The notes under the pieces were generated by a model. That model ran no database searches and had not been told where the DNA came from. It saw only the letters and a list, made by a program, of their open reading frames with translations. From Diplolepis rosae (lineage: Eukaryota > Arthropoda > Insecta > Hymenoptera > Diplolepididae), in assembly GCA_030998225.1 (NCBI GenBank), contig JAPYXD010000608.1, positions 7,780,501-7,844,500 of the forward strand: a DNA stretch of 64,000 bases. Direction: 5' to 3'. The translations under genes were made by a program, and so were the position numbers. Of this stretch, positions 33,649 to 45,215 are shown in pieces (positions within the stretch are counted from its first letter, which is position 1; each line of letters opens with the position of its first letter).

Positions 33649-34372
33649 CACTGAGAGACTTTTTGTTAGAGTAAATGATAAAGATGAATCAAAATTTAGT
33701 ATAATATCGTTCCAAAATGGAGAAAGCCGAGGCTTTATTATACTTATTCACATTATGACATCGAAGTTTGATATAGTCATAACGGTCTTTAATACATAAA
33801 GAAGATCAAATAGTATTTTAAATACTGAATATTATGAATCTCTATTCGAGAAATTGAAAGTACGAGAAAATGATATTATGATTACTAAGTTGTCTAAAAA
33901 TAATTTGAATAAGATGAATAATGAATATCAGATTTTGGAAAGCATGTTGGAGAAATTCATAATATGAATATGAACTTGCTAGAAACCTGGCGACATGCAG
34001 CAAAAATCAAAATGTTTATTCTCGGTTTTTCGTATAATTCGTTTCACAATGCCGTACGAGTGCTTCCGATGTTTTCCGATTGGCTTCGTAGACTCAATCC
34101 AAGTCTGCCCAACTCAGTAGTGGCTTATAAGCGATATTTCTTTCGGAATATGGCTTCGCAACTTTAATATGGTGAATTTCAAATTCTCGTCGGTTTTATA
34201 ACAGATAGTAAAACATATATTCCATTTATACAAACTAAAATATCAACTTTGCCCCTTGAAAACCACTATATTAATTTCTGATACGTAAACCCTGCTTGCC
34301 TCACTTTGAAACGTTATTATACTAAAATATGATTCACTTTTACGATTAATTCTAACGAAAAGTCTCTCAGTG
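33649..34372. mobile_element. CACTGAG-type MITE, 724 bp, CA flanks
   Basis: Ends CACTGAGAGACTTTTTGTTA and, inverted, CACTGAGAGACTTTTCGTTA, each next to CA (33647-33648 and 34373-34374) rather than TA. The same family is present as a fragment at 21168. A 67-codon frame inside (33964-34167) has no known domain. Confidence 0.8.
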
Positions 34373-34374
34373 CA

Positions 34375-35582
34375 CGGAGAAAAATGGATAAATGAAATTT
34401 AGAATGAGTACCTTATTCAATTTTTGAGTATTCTGCAAATGAGAAATGTTACATGAATCAAATTATCTTTACTAAACAGTTGAGGAATCATTATAAGTGC
34501 AAATCATTCCTAAATGTTGTGAATAATGTATATTGGGATAATGGAATTAAATGTTAAATATATCATAGTTTAATTCATTTTATTAAATTACTTTTTCTTA
34601 AAGAGTCCTTGCAAGTGCACTTATTCGTAAACTGTAACTTGTACAATTAACTCTATTACTGTTAGTAAAACGTTTATCATTAATAATAATTGATTTTATA
34701 TACTTCGTTAGTAATCAAAAATAATGAATAGTGATATAAAGAATTGTGTAACCTATTGTCATTTTGTATTCATTTGAATCAAATAAAATTTTCGATCCTA
34801 TACTTAAGTTAAACGTTACCATTTCATAATACACTCTAAGTTTAAAACATGATTTACTTATTCCTCGTTTGAGTTGTAACTAGCATCTGCTTGAAATATG
34901 ATACAATTTAAGATTAAAACTAGAATGGGAAAAAGTAATATCGTAATGTTTAATATGAGGCACACTGTTAACACTGCCAACCGAATATTATGCTGATTTT
35001 CACGTAGTTTAAAACTCTGTCCTAGTTGTCTAGAAGTGAATATCAGTTATGCTCGTGCTTTGTTCGTCGGTTTCCGAAGAGTTCCGAACTTCGAGTTTCT
35101 TTCTCTCTCTTGCTATCTGTCTTTTATATATGTATCACGTTGTGCGTCACTTATACATGCAGGCATAGTACCTGTCATGAATCCCGCCAAAAGACGAAAG
35201 AAATACATTTTCAGCAGTGCCACATGGTCCTTACAACAAAGCCGGTGAAAACGGGAGTGTATTATATGCAGTGAAATAAACGTTAAAGTGTTAAAAATGT
35301 GGTTAAAATAACTTGAGAAGATATGAACATTCTACATCATGAATTCAATTAGTATTGAATCTAAAATCATTAAATAAATACTTTTAAACTAAAAATTATA
35401 TATTTTCAATACAAAATATTTTACCGAAATTTCAGAGAAAATAGGAAAACAACAAAATTGTAAACTTGAACATTTTTAAAAATGTGTAAAACAAAAACCT
35501 ACCAAGGGAACGGGGCATAGATATTTTTCACTCGGCCCTGGATTCGATAGATTATGAGCTATGGCCGAGATTTTTTCAAAAT
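34375..35582. other. Intergenic DNA
   Basis: CACGGAGAAAAATGG at 34374 resembles another MITE terminus but no second end was found. Two overlapping short frames at 35026-35274 show no known motif. The rest is AT-rich. Confidence 0.4.
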
Positions 35583-35810
35583 ATTCCAAGCGTTCCGATA
35601 GCCGAGAGGCTTAAGTCGTTAGAAATAAGATATGCGTACAAATAAGTTAAGTTGGTTAGGTAGTGAGGTGAGGTTCGATCCCGATGCGTTTTAAGTTTTA
35701 AGAATTTTAATTTAATCTAGTTTAAACGTGCGATTGTGTATGTAAGAGTGACTATGTGTTTAAGTAATTGAGTATAATTTAACATGAATTAAATGCAATA
35801 ATAATTTATA
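35583..35810 (+). mobile_element. tRNA-derived SINE, copy 2
   Basis: ATTCCAAGCGTTCCGATAGC head, A-box region TAGCCGAGAGGCTTAAGTCG (35599-35618), B box GGTTCGATCCC (35672-35682), then a body with CGTGCGATTGTGTATGTAAG and AATTGAGTATAA words. Same family as 27040-27260. Confidence 0.75.
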
Positions 35811-36035
35811 AAATAGTTTTTTTGTCGTTGGAAATGAAATTTTATTAAATCATGGTTTAGAACTGAGTCCTAGACTGCATTATATACAATGTGAAGCGTT
35901 TAATAACGTGCCTTCCATATTTGATTAATGTTTCTAAGACATACGCTTGAATCACTTTTCTTCTTCTTATACACTTTAAAACGTGGTCTAAAATTGAGTC
36001 CTAGTTTGCATGTGAATATGTTTCTGGAGTGTTTT

Positions 36036-36049
36036 GTGACGTTTCTTCA
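36036..36049. repeat. 14-bp flanking repeat of the BEL element, left
   Basis: GTGACGTTTCTTCA directly precedes the left LTR and recurs directly after the right LTR (42611-42624). Confidence 0.8.
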
Positions 36050-36756
36050 TGAAGAAATTGACATACGCGATTTCGTATCCTTATTTTGTTGAAATGAATA
36101 ATTGTTTTATTTCACGATCGCGGTATGTCGAGAGAAAGACATAGGGTTGTTTTTTCTCTTTGTTGTGACGGATTAAAGGAAATAACTTATATACGTGTAA
36201 AATTAACTTCCTTTATTGATTTGGTGGTGGTGTAGAGAGAACTGACTCTCTTTGATTTGTCTCATTACAAAGTTACATTAGTGAAACTGGAGAGGGTAGT
36301 TAGAAGCTAGAAAAATTCCGAATAGTGTCGAAGTTTACCGACTGGGAAAAACCCAAAGGCTGAATCACAATTTTCGAAGTGCGCTTTGAATTTCAGTTTT
36401 ATGGTTTGAACGTGGCCGGGGTTGGGTCGGAGAAACAACACAATTTGAAAGGGCGGTACAGGTACTAATAGCCTTTGAAAGTTAGGGAGACGTGACAAAA
36501 CAAGAATCGTGGGTTTTACAAAAATATGATGCTTTAGAACAGAAAGAGCGTAGGTAAGTAGGGATTGAATATAATACTATAACCCTAGAAAGTTTGTGAA
36601 TCCTTGTAATGAGACGTCTGAATGCCTATCATAATTCATATCATCTACAATAATCTCCATTGGTGCTAAAGTTTAGAAATACATACAAAAGTATATACCC
36701 AGAAAATGAAAGTACAATTTAGGAATAAATTCTGACAATATGACTACTACTAAACA
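36050..36756 (-). repeat. BEL 3' LTR
   Basis: 707 bp, begins TG and ends CA on the plus strand. Differences from the other LTR include GA/AG near 36250, A/T in GGTACTAATAGCC, and changes near 36510, 36667, 36709 and 36738. The 63-codon minus frame inside is not a gene. Confidence 0.95.
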
Positions 36757-36768
36757 TACTCCCCCCGT
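36757..36768 (-). other. Polypurine tract of the BEL element
   Basis: On the minus strand the bases ACGGGGGGAGTA lie directly against the 3' LTR, the place and composition of the plus-strand priming site. Confidence 0.75.
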
Positions 36769-36837
36769 TGAGAGATATGCGATCAACATTCATAAACATT
36801 TCAAACATGAGATACCATCGTGTACATACAAGTAATT

Positions 36838-37952
36838 TTATTCATCGCCAGCAATTGGCAGCAAGGATAGTCCCTTAACATTTCGCTTGTATTCACCCTT
36901 AGCGGTTTTAACCGTTACAGTTCGGATGACATTATCGTCACCAGGGTTAAATACTCCTTGGACCATCTAGTCCAGAAATGACGTTTTACCCTTTGAATAT
37001 GTTGCCAATTTGATAACCTGTTAGATGGAGTTTGACTGAAGTCTGCTTCAGGTAGACTCGTTAACGCATCACCTGTTATGAAATGGCCGGGTGTAAGGAT
37101 AAGGAGATCATTTGGGTCTGATGAGATAGGGGTTAAAGGACGGAAATTAAGGATTCCTTCAACTTCAATGACAAATGTGTTGAACTCTTCGAATGTGAAT
37201 AATTGATCAGTGATCACTCGTTTTAAATGGTGCTTGAACGCCTTCACTGCCGATTCCCAAATACCCCCAAAATGAGGAGAAAGGGGAGGAATAAAGTGCC
37301 ATTTTATTCCTTCATTAACACAAACTCGATCACATATTTTTTGATGAGCTTCTGAGTTTAACAAGGTGTAAAGCTCAAGAAGCTCATTTTTTGCGCCTAC
37401 AAAGTTTTTTCCATTATCGGAATAGATATTTAAAGGCTTTCCTCTGCGCGCAACAAAACGCTTTAGGGCGGCAACAAAACCGTCACTTGACATGTTACTG
37501 ACTACCTCAAGATGTATTGCCTTGACCGCGAAACGAACAAAAACCACGACGTATACTTTAACCCGTGACCGATTTCGAAATTTTTTCTCTTTAATGTAGA
37601 AAGGTCCGCAATAGTCGATGCCCACGTTAAAGAATGGTCTTGATTGGGATAAACGGACGCTTGGTAGATTGCCCATGATATATTCTGGAGTTGGAGGATT
37701 GACACGGAAACATTTGATGCATTTTCTAATTATTTTTCTGACTTGATTTCGTCCGTCGATTATCCAGAATTTACAACTTATAGAATAGAGAGTGGTCAAA
37801 ATGCCAGCGTGATAGTTTTCTTCATGATATTTGGTGATAATAAGACTTGTCAAGTAATGAGATGAAGGGAGTAAAACTGGATGTTTTTGCCCATAGCTCA
37901 AGCATGAGTGTTTTAATCTTCCTCCTACGCGTAAAATTCCATCTTTATCTAA
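36838..37952 (-). pseudogene. BEL integrase domain with C-terminal DUF5641 part
   Basis: The frame from 37952 opens with DKDGILRVGGRL, the usual start of the region. Numbered from the Met at 37901, a zinc-binding HHCC set (His26, His31, Cys61, Cys64) precedes the catalytic triad Asp96 (VGIDYCGPF), Asp162 (YSDNGKNF) and Glu216 (GGIWESAVK). The typical GILNFRPLTP follows, with the terminus beginning RVKRHFWTRW. The frame stops at 36915, but the next frame continues with GDDNVIRTVTVK and ends at 36838, so a frameshift lies near 36945. A second frame change at about 37950 separates this from the upstream region. The core catalytic residues are intact. Confidence 0.92.
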
Positions 37953-39271
37953 AATGGATTAAGGGTCAAAAGTTTACTCCCTTTGCTTACTGGTTTCTCT
38001 TGCTTCAATTTCGAAAGCTCTTCTGCAAATTCTGAATGTTGAATTAGTTTTATAATGATTTTTTCAGCGTTTTCTAATTGTCCAATTTGCAAAGACCCCT
38101 GATAGACTTTACGAAGCTTAAACCGCATGCAATAAGCAATGACCCGTTTGAGTTTGTTATATGATGAAAATAAACCACAAATGTTATAGTTCACTGGGGA
38201 TGTAACTAAGCAAACGAGTCTTTTCGATTCTGGTAATTCGTCTAAAGGTTTTATAACAAAGTTTGTTTTGATTTTTCCGGTTGAGTTGGTTGAACGAATG
38301 TAAATGCATCCTCCATAACCGCTTTCACTCGCATCGCAAAATCCGTGTAGTTGAACGTTTATTGCATCTTCGATTAGAATTTTTCTATCGAAAGATACAT
38401 TATTTACAAGGGTGAGTTGATTGCAAAATTCTATCCACAGCGTGTAAACAGTATTGGGAACTGATTCATCCCATTCTAATTTTAATTGCCAAAGTTTTTG
38501 CATTATTTTTTTTGCATACAATATTATTGGTCCTAATAGGCCCAATGGATCAAAAATTTTGGCGATTTCAGATAGGATTGTACGTTTTGAGATCGTGGTT
38601 TGTAAATTTATTTGTTCTGTCGTATAGATAATGCAATCACTCTTTGCGTCCCACATGATACCTAACGCTTTTACGTGTTGATCCTTGTCTAACGAGAGAT
38701 TTGGAATTATGTTTTCCTTTTTAATCCCGCTTAAAATTCGCGAGTCGTTTGCTCCCCATTGTCTCAAAGGAAACCCTCCAAGATTAAGTAAATTGATCAT
38801 TTCGTCTCTAATTTTCTTTGTTTCTTCAATTGTCTCAGCTCCCGTGAGCAAATTATCTACGTATAGATCGTTTTTCAAAACAATTGAAGCCCTTGGAAAA
38901 TTATGACCCTCATCCTCGGCAAGTTGATATAAACATCTAATTGCAAGGAAAGGAGCGCAAGCTAAGCCAAACGATACAGTGTTTAATTCATAAGTTTTTA
39001 TTTTATCTGACGATTTCCATAATAAACGTTGAAATTTACGATCTTCAGGTCGCACAAGGACCTGTCGATACATTTTCTCTATGTCTGCTGTAATCACGTA
39101 TTTGTGCAGACGGAATCTGAGAATCAACGATATTATGTCAGTCTGTATCGTGGGGCCTATCATGAGTTGGTCATTTAAGGAGAAACCACTCGTCGTTTTG
39201 GCAGAACCATCAAAAACGACACGAACCTTTGTGGAAAGACTACCTTCTTTGATTACAGCGTGATGAGGTAG
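37949..39271 (-). pseudogene. BEL reverse transcriptase with truncated RNase H
   Basis: Coding sense continues in the same frame as the protease after a TAA at 39272-39274 (in place of a residue just before LPHHAVIKE). Landmarks: KVRVVFDGSA, ADIEKMYRQV (first catalytic Asp), NTVSFGLACAPFLAIRCL and LYVDNLLTG (about 38850-38865). The last is the YVDD box with the second Asp changed to Asn. RNase H starts at HGFCDASESGYGG but soon jumps (about 38200) to FSSYNKLKRVIAYCMRF, which normally lies well downstream. An internal deletion is therefore inferred. The frame ends at 37949 by a frameshift. Not expected to be active. Confidence 0.92.
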
Positions 39272-40183
39272 TTAAAAACCGTCTCTTGTATCAACGTTTT
39301 TGACCTCACTCATGTGATTGAGGTGCAAATACTCGTTGATTACCTCCGTATATCGATCTTTCAAGTCAGGATTTTTATCGAATTTATAAAAGAGAGAATT
39401 TAAACGCTTCAAAGCTCTGGGATAAGATTCGCCTAATTCTATGCAATTGGGTTTGAAAGGAAGTGCTACGACGTATCTTCCTGAGTTTTCTCGTTTAACG
39501 TGTTGCTGGAAGTGCCTTTCGCATGCAAGCTCTTCAGCAGATAAGTGAGAAGGGTTCAGTCCTTCTTCTAGTTCCCAGAATTTTCGAATATCTTCTTGAA
39601 GATCGATTAAGTGACAATTGAATTGAGTTTTACGTGTTTGATCATTCGGCGTGCCTCCTATGATCCAACCCAATCGTGCCTTCAACGCATACAAATCTTT
39701 GTCTTGAGCTGAGAGATTGATTTGTCCTATACAGAACATGGATAAAGTTGAACCTGACCCTATTAACAAGTCGATTGGAGCAGGTTTGTTAAAACTGGGA
39801 TCAGCAAGTTGTAAGTTTTTGGGAATTTTAAAGTTGTCGCTTTTGACAAATTCATTTGGGACGAATTTGGATATTTCTGGGACAGTTAAACAAGTGATTG
39901 TTTTTTCGAACGCATTATAAATAGATTTAAAAGTCAGTTTAACCACGTACTTAGTTACTGTGGATAACTTGTCTAGAGTTCCTACGGGAATGGAACATTT
40001 CTCCTTTTTAATTCTAAGTTTTTTAACGAATTTTTCTGTGACGAAGTTCGCTGAGGAGCAAGTGTCAAGTAAAGCTCGACCGAGAATTAATTCATTTTTT
40101 ACATTATAAATGTTTACTAAAGCACTAGTCATTAATTGACTGATTGGCGTTTCAATGTTTGATGAGAAACTGATTTGTTCCAT
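39272..40183 (-). pseudogene. BEL aspartic protease (A17-like) region
   Basis: The frame holds the protease motif as ALLDTCSSANFVTEKF (about 40030-40085), where most family members have Asp-Ser/Thr-Gly; a Cys replaces the Gly. It continues with DLLIGSGSTLSMF, LGWIIGGTP and the linker FWELEEGL, leading into the reverse transcriptase. It is in the same frame as the zinc-knuckle segment upstream, from which a TGA at 40202-40204 divides it. Part of a gag-pol polyprotein, not a separate gene. Confidence 0.88.
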
Positions 40184-40201
40184 GCCCGTAGGAGTTGTTT
40201 G

Positions 40202-40447
40202 TCAATTTTGAGATTGACACTCTTGCTCTTTCGGAAGATGAAGTAGAGTGTTGTGAGGATGAGAGAAAATCATGCATTTACTGAAATTACATGGTTTGTC
40301 TCCATGCGTTCTTAAGCAATTCAAGCAGAGGGATGCATCCTTTGCTGCTTGGATGCGTTGAGCAATCGGAAAATTGCGGAATTTTGTACATTTATAGACA
40401 GGATGGTTTTCGTGACAGATCGGACAAGATTTACCGGTTTTTGACAC
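40202..40447 (-). pseudogene. BEL gag zinc-knuckle segment
   Basis: Contains CPICHENHPVYKC and CLNCLRTHGDKPC, cysteine/histidine clusters of the BEL gag C-terminus that bind nucleic acid. The true frame can be followed upstream to about 40560. Shares its frame with the protease but is closed by TGA. Confidence 0.88.
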
Positions 40448-40457
40448 AAATACTTGT

Positions 40458-41428
40458 TTAGTTACTTTGCGTGTTACTGGATTGCTTTGACCAGCGTGTG
40501 ACGTTTTCGTAGCCGACGAGTTGTGTGATAGAGTTTGCTCTGTACGATTTCTGTCGCGTTTCGCGACTCGCGACTCGCGACGCTGCTTTATATAAGAATT
40601 CTATCATCTCCTCTAATCTCGGAAAACTATCTCTTTTTGAAGTTTCCTCCCATTTCTCTTCCAAAATCTGAACAACGATTTCGTCATTAACATTTATATC
40701 AAGCGTCTTTAAAGATTCGAGATGCTGCTGTGTTTCATCAGCTAGGCATCTCAGACCTTCCGCTGATTCGCGTTCTTGAACAGGAAGGCGCAAAAGCAAA
40801 CTCAAGTGTCTCGAAATTATCAATCTTTTGTCGGCGTAAGAGCCCTTTAGTAAATTCCACGCTCGCTCATAGTTACCGTCAGTCACTGCTAAGTTTTTAA
40901 TTTTGTTTGCAGCTTCCCCGATAACTGCTGATTTTAAATATTGTAATTTTTCTACATTATTTAGATCGTCTTGATCATGGATCATTGATGTGAACGCATC
41001 TTTAAAGAAAAGCCAATCTTCGAATTTCCACTGAATTTAGGCAGTGAAGCTTGAGGTAACTTGATGCGTCGCTTTGTTACCGATTCCGAGACAATTGGAG
41101 TTCTAACCATTTCACGTGTATCGATTTTCGAGTTTAATCGCGCATCTTCTAATAAATGTTGCGTTTCTGCCAATAAATTTAAATAATTTTCTTCGATTTC
41201 GAACCGTTCTGACGAGTGATCATGATTTTCGTCAAAAAATTCTAATTCATCTGAGATTTGATCAAAGTCTGCAAAGTTGGCTTTAAATTTATCCAAGCGA
41301 ATGTTTAATTTGATAATGTCTGATTCGTTTGTTTTATACTCATCGAGAAATTTACGAAAGTTAGTTACTTGTGCCTTAAAGTTTGCGCGTTTTTTAACTA
41401 ATCTTTTCAATTCTTCCGCGTTTGCCAT
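40458..41428 (-). pseudogene. BEL gag (DUF1759-type), two frameshifts
   Basis: ATG at 41428 begins a coiled, charged N-terminus (ELKRLVKKRANFKAQ). The DUF1759 core follows: KLPQASLPKFSGN, then in another frame WLFFKDAF, MIHDQDDLNN, LQYLKSAVIGEAAN and YERAWNLLKGSYADKRLI. One frameshift lies near 41025, in the run after SGNS. A second lies at about 40560-40585, where a 7-bp word (GCGACTC) is tandemly repeated. Gag packages the element RNA in the cytoplasm. As it stands the frame is broken. Confidence 0.9.
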
Positions 41429-41886
41429 TGTCGATTAAAGGATTATAATAGGATTAAGGAATAATTAAGTGAGGTGATCGTTTGAGCCTACCTTTGATGT
41501 CCTGGTTAACAGCTACGAATCTCCCAGAAGTCGACGTGTTTCTTCCTGACGACAAGGTTGCTTCTCGTTGACGTAGAGGCTGTTCGCACCAATTGCTTCC
41601 AGAGGTTTAGGCTCCACCACTGACACGTGTATGATCTTTTTAGGAAATTATAATGCTGCTTCTGATATTGAAGAGACTTGACGCGTATTTTTTCCCAAGA
41701 TTTCGTATCTCCCTTATTGGTCACTAAGAATCTTATCCCTTCGTTTTGCGGAATGAGTTGACTTCTTAGTTGCCTTTGGCTTCACTTGTGAGTCTCTCTA
41801 GTCCAATATTTGATTCCGTTTTATCGTTTTTTAAAACAAATCAACTGTATTGAATATCACCACTTCACTAATACACACACCGTAAA
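41429..41886 (-). other. BEL 5' untranslated leader
   Basis: Lies between the primer-binding site and the gag start. A 72-codon frame here has no motif and is probably chance. Confidence 0.7.
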
Positions 41887-41903
41887 TCCGGCTCGAAGGA
41901 CCA
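41887..41903 (-). other. Primer-binding site of the BEL element
   Basis: The plus strand reads TCCGGCTCGAAGGACCA directly next to the 5' LTR. It equals a tRNA 3' end including CCA, most like tRNA-Arg, so the minus-strand RNA can pair with it. Confidence 0.85.
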
Positions 41904-42610
41904 TGAAGAAATTGACATACGCGATTTCGTATCCTTATTTTGTTGAAATGAATAATTGTTTTATTTCACGATCGCGGTATGTCGAGAGAAAGACATAGGG
42001 TTGTTTTTTCTCTTTGTTGTGACGGATTAAAGGAAATAACTTATATACGTGTAAAATTAACTTCCTTTATTGATTTGGTGGTGGTGTAGAGAGAACTGAC
42101 TCTCTTTAGTTTGTCTCATTACAAAGTTACATTAGTGAAACTGGAGAGGGTAGTTAGAAGCTAGAAAAATTCCGAATAGTGTCGAAGTTTACCGACTGGG
42201 AAAAACCCAAAGGCTGAATCACAATTTTCGAAGTGCGCTTTGAATTTCAGTTTTATGGTTTGAACGTGGCCGGGGTTGGGTCGGAGAAACAACACAATTT
42301 GAAAGGGCGGTACAGGTTCTAATAGCCTTTGAAAGTTAGGGAGACGTGACAAAACAAGAATCGTAGGTTTTACAAAAATATGATGCTTTAGAACAGAAAG
42401 AGCGTAGGTAAGTAGGGATTGAATATAATACTATAACCCTAGAAAGTTTGTGAATCCTTGTAATGAGACGTCTGAATGCCTATCATAATTCATATCATCT
42501 ACAATAATCTCCATTGGTGCTTAAGTTTAGAAATACATACAAAAGTATATACCCAGAAAATGAACGTACAATTTAGGAATAAATTCTGACATTATGACTA
42601 CTACTAAACA
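41904..42610 (-). repeat. BEL 5' LTR
   Basis: 707 bp, same ends as the 3' LTR. It supplies the promoter for minus-strand transcription in this family; no specific promoter box was assigned. Confidence 0.95.
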
Positions 42611-42624
42611 GTGACGTTTCTTCA
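42611..42624. repeat. 14-bp flanking repeat of the BEL element, right
   Basis: GTGACGTTTCTTCA, identical to 36036-36049. Confidence 0.8.
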
Positions 42625-44382
42625 ATGCTTACTACCCATTCGTAATACTTCTACATGAACCTTTACAAAAAAGGGGCTCTTGAAATCCGAGTGCTAAACA
42701 TTTTTTGGACTCAGTCCTAAACTCCTACCACTGACGCTCATGTTTTCTAGCCCGATTTTTCCCCGTGTGCATTAAGTGAGTAGAACACAGTGACGGGCAT
42801 GTTTTGTGGGTCATTTTCATAAATTTATTGCTAACTAAATAATGATGTTACACCACTATTTTTTTTTTTGTTTTATTATCTTCCATACTTATCAAAAAAG
42901 GTTTAAAAATTTTTTGTTAAAAAAAAAACTTTTGGATAAATGCTGCTTTGCGCATCCCTATGATTTTCGCGCATCTACCCCCTTAGAGCTAGATATATAT
43001 TTGGTATAATTTAAAGAGCCCGGGTTCAATACTGAAGGCCATCTTAAAACACAAGCACAGCCAAAGTAAATAGATGGCACTGTAATCGCAACAACCATTG
43101 AACAAGGATTAAGGTTGGTTTCATCCCACATCTAAGACATTCACCATGTTGTAGCCAAATAATAATTTTCCAAGTTGGGCTCAAACTTGTAATAGAGCAA
43201 ACATTTGGCAATTTCCACATGGGTTGTTAATTAATGTAATATTTGAAGCCGTAGTGAGCCGGCATTTTAGCGCTTCGGTAGGATTGAGCTTTGTAGGCGT
43301 GACGAATGCTAGAGTGTGTGTTAATAGACAAGGATAGTGAGTCTTTCGCCTTACCCCGAACTGATACAATGTGTGCCTCACTTATTTTAACCAGCTGACA
43401 ATAAACCATTAGCTATATTTTAAACTAATTTTTATGTGTTCTCAATTAAATATCCTATATTAATAATGTTAGAGTTTACTTTTTTTGCATCCTTATTACC
43501 CGTGATAATTTGGGGATTCATCTAATTTGTAGCACCATTGAAAATTTTTCCGGGAATAATGTTTGTAGTTTCTGTACAATTGCAAAAGAAGAACTATGAA
43601 AGCTGACTACAGAAGATCCTGAAAAGTCGTGTAAAGTGAACGATTATAAGGCATATGTTAAAAAATGTGACATTTCCGAAACAGGTTTGACAGAATATTG
43701 CACATGTTAAATGATATGCCTTCTTATCACGTAATCGAACATAGACTTGGATTTTCAGCTTTGGAAAAATTAACACGAAATTTCATTCCTGAGAACGACA
43801 AATATTGGAATTTGTACGTGATTCTTTGAAATATTAGTGAAATTATAAAGTTGAGATACTTTTACAGAGACTGATGTATGCGCCATATCTTCGCATAGAA
43901 AATATTTGTAAATAATTTTTAGACGAATAAATTATTTAAGTTAAGGAAATGAATTACTTTTCTCATTTAATGAAATTAATTATTGTATGGAAATAAAATG
44001 ATTATCCCATTTCAATTGCAAGGAAGAAATATATTAATTCATTTGAAACTGATTATTTCTTTGCGCCTAATAAATTGCTTACTAGAGATACAATGTCACT
44101 TATTTCATTCAAATAAATATTTATGTATCTCGGATGAAACATTTCTTGAAGTTAAAGAAATATATTTCAATTTCTAATGACAAAATACATAGAATCTAGA
44201 GCAGTAGAAAACAGAAAAAAAAATTTAAAATAAAACAGAAGGTAATTATTTTTAGCCGTCGCTTTATTCGAGGATTCAACTAGTTTCCTCATTTAGGAAA
44301 CAATTTGGTCGTTCAAATAAAAACTAATCTTAAAAGGCTAAGAACATAAGACATAATAATAATATTAACTAAGATATAAATA
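42625..44382. other. AT-rich DNA without a recognisable gene
   Basis: A short inverted pair occurs near 43645-43730 (TAAGGCATATGTTAA and TTAAATGATATGCCTT). Otherwise only chance frames. Confidence 0.45.
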
Positions 44383-45112
44383 CACTGAGAAAAAATCCTG
44401 GGCATAGTGACGTGATATATGTAGTTGAAAATGTCCTTAACTACTTTTTGTGGCTGAATTCAAGCAATGGTTGAACCGTCAATGTAGGTACTAAAAGTGG
44501 TCGCAGTGACTAAGTAATGTAGTCACAGCGACTATGTAATGTTGTCACAGTCACTATATGTAAGTGTCAACTATAAAGTTATGTTAAATCAAATTCCTAA
44601 AATCAAATGCATGAAATCACTACGTGGAACATTGTATTTTTCATAGCACCTCTTTTGAAAATCTGTTTATCGGCATCTGTAGAGCGGGTTGAAACTTTAA
44701 AAGTAGTAGGATTTAAAATCACAGTTTCGTGCCGCTCGACACTCAAATCAAATTCTCAAAAGAGTTGCTATCAGTTGCTATGAGAAATAATATGCATTAC
44801 TTGAAACAATACACAGCGAATTCAACGAGTGTGAAGTTTGCTCCACTGGTTATAGCGACTACGTTATTCTAGCTATGACAACTCAATGTTTCAAGTTCAC
44901 ATAGCTAGGTTTAAGAGTTAAGGACAATTTAAACGGTGTTAACTAGTCGCCACGACCAGGTATTCAGAATATGGCTACCATGGCTACAAATCGATCATGT
45001 TACTGTAGCCATGGGTCAAGTAGCGACAACAAGTCTCCCTCGTTACAGTGACTTTTTTATTTCCAACTACATTATTCCTAGTCATTATGACCAGACGCTA
45101 TTTTTCTCTGTG
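44383..45112. mobile_element. CACTGAG-type MITE, 730 bp, TA target duplication
   Basis: Ends CACTGAGAAAAAATCC and, inverted, CACAGAGAAAAATAGC, with TA at 44381-44382 and 45113-45114. The interior repeats GTAGTCACAGCGACTA-like words and has no coding match. Confidence 0.75.
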
Positions 45113-45215
45113 TAGTATAACGAATATAACTGATATAAAAATTTTATAAATCAAATGGTACTTTTTAAGATATCTTACTGAAATAAAGTTTTCGGGTCAC
45201 TTTTTTATATTTATA

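Larger units (their letters stand above)
36050..42610 (-). mobile_element. BEL/Pao LTR retrotransposon, 6561 bp, defective
   Basis: Two 707-bp LTRs (36050-36756 and 41904-42610), both starting TGAAGAAATTGACATACG and ending CTACTACTAAACA on the plus strand, bound a minus-strand coding region in BEL order: gag, zinc knuckle, A17-type protease, reverse transcriptase, RNase H remnant and integrase. The LTRs differ at about seven sites by eye (near 99% identity), pointing to a recent insertion. The coding region nevertheless carries several frameshifts, two in-frame stops and an internal deletion. The copy therefore cannot encode a full polyprotein and may have been mobilised in trans. Confidence 0.95.

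Noticed and set aside
33964..34167. 67-codon frame inside the MITE at 33649
   Set aside because: A related piece at 3588-3625 lacks the frame, and no domain is recognised.
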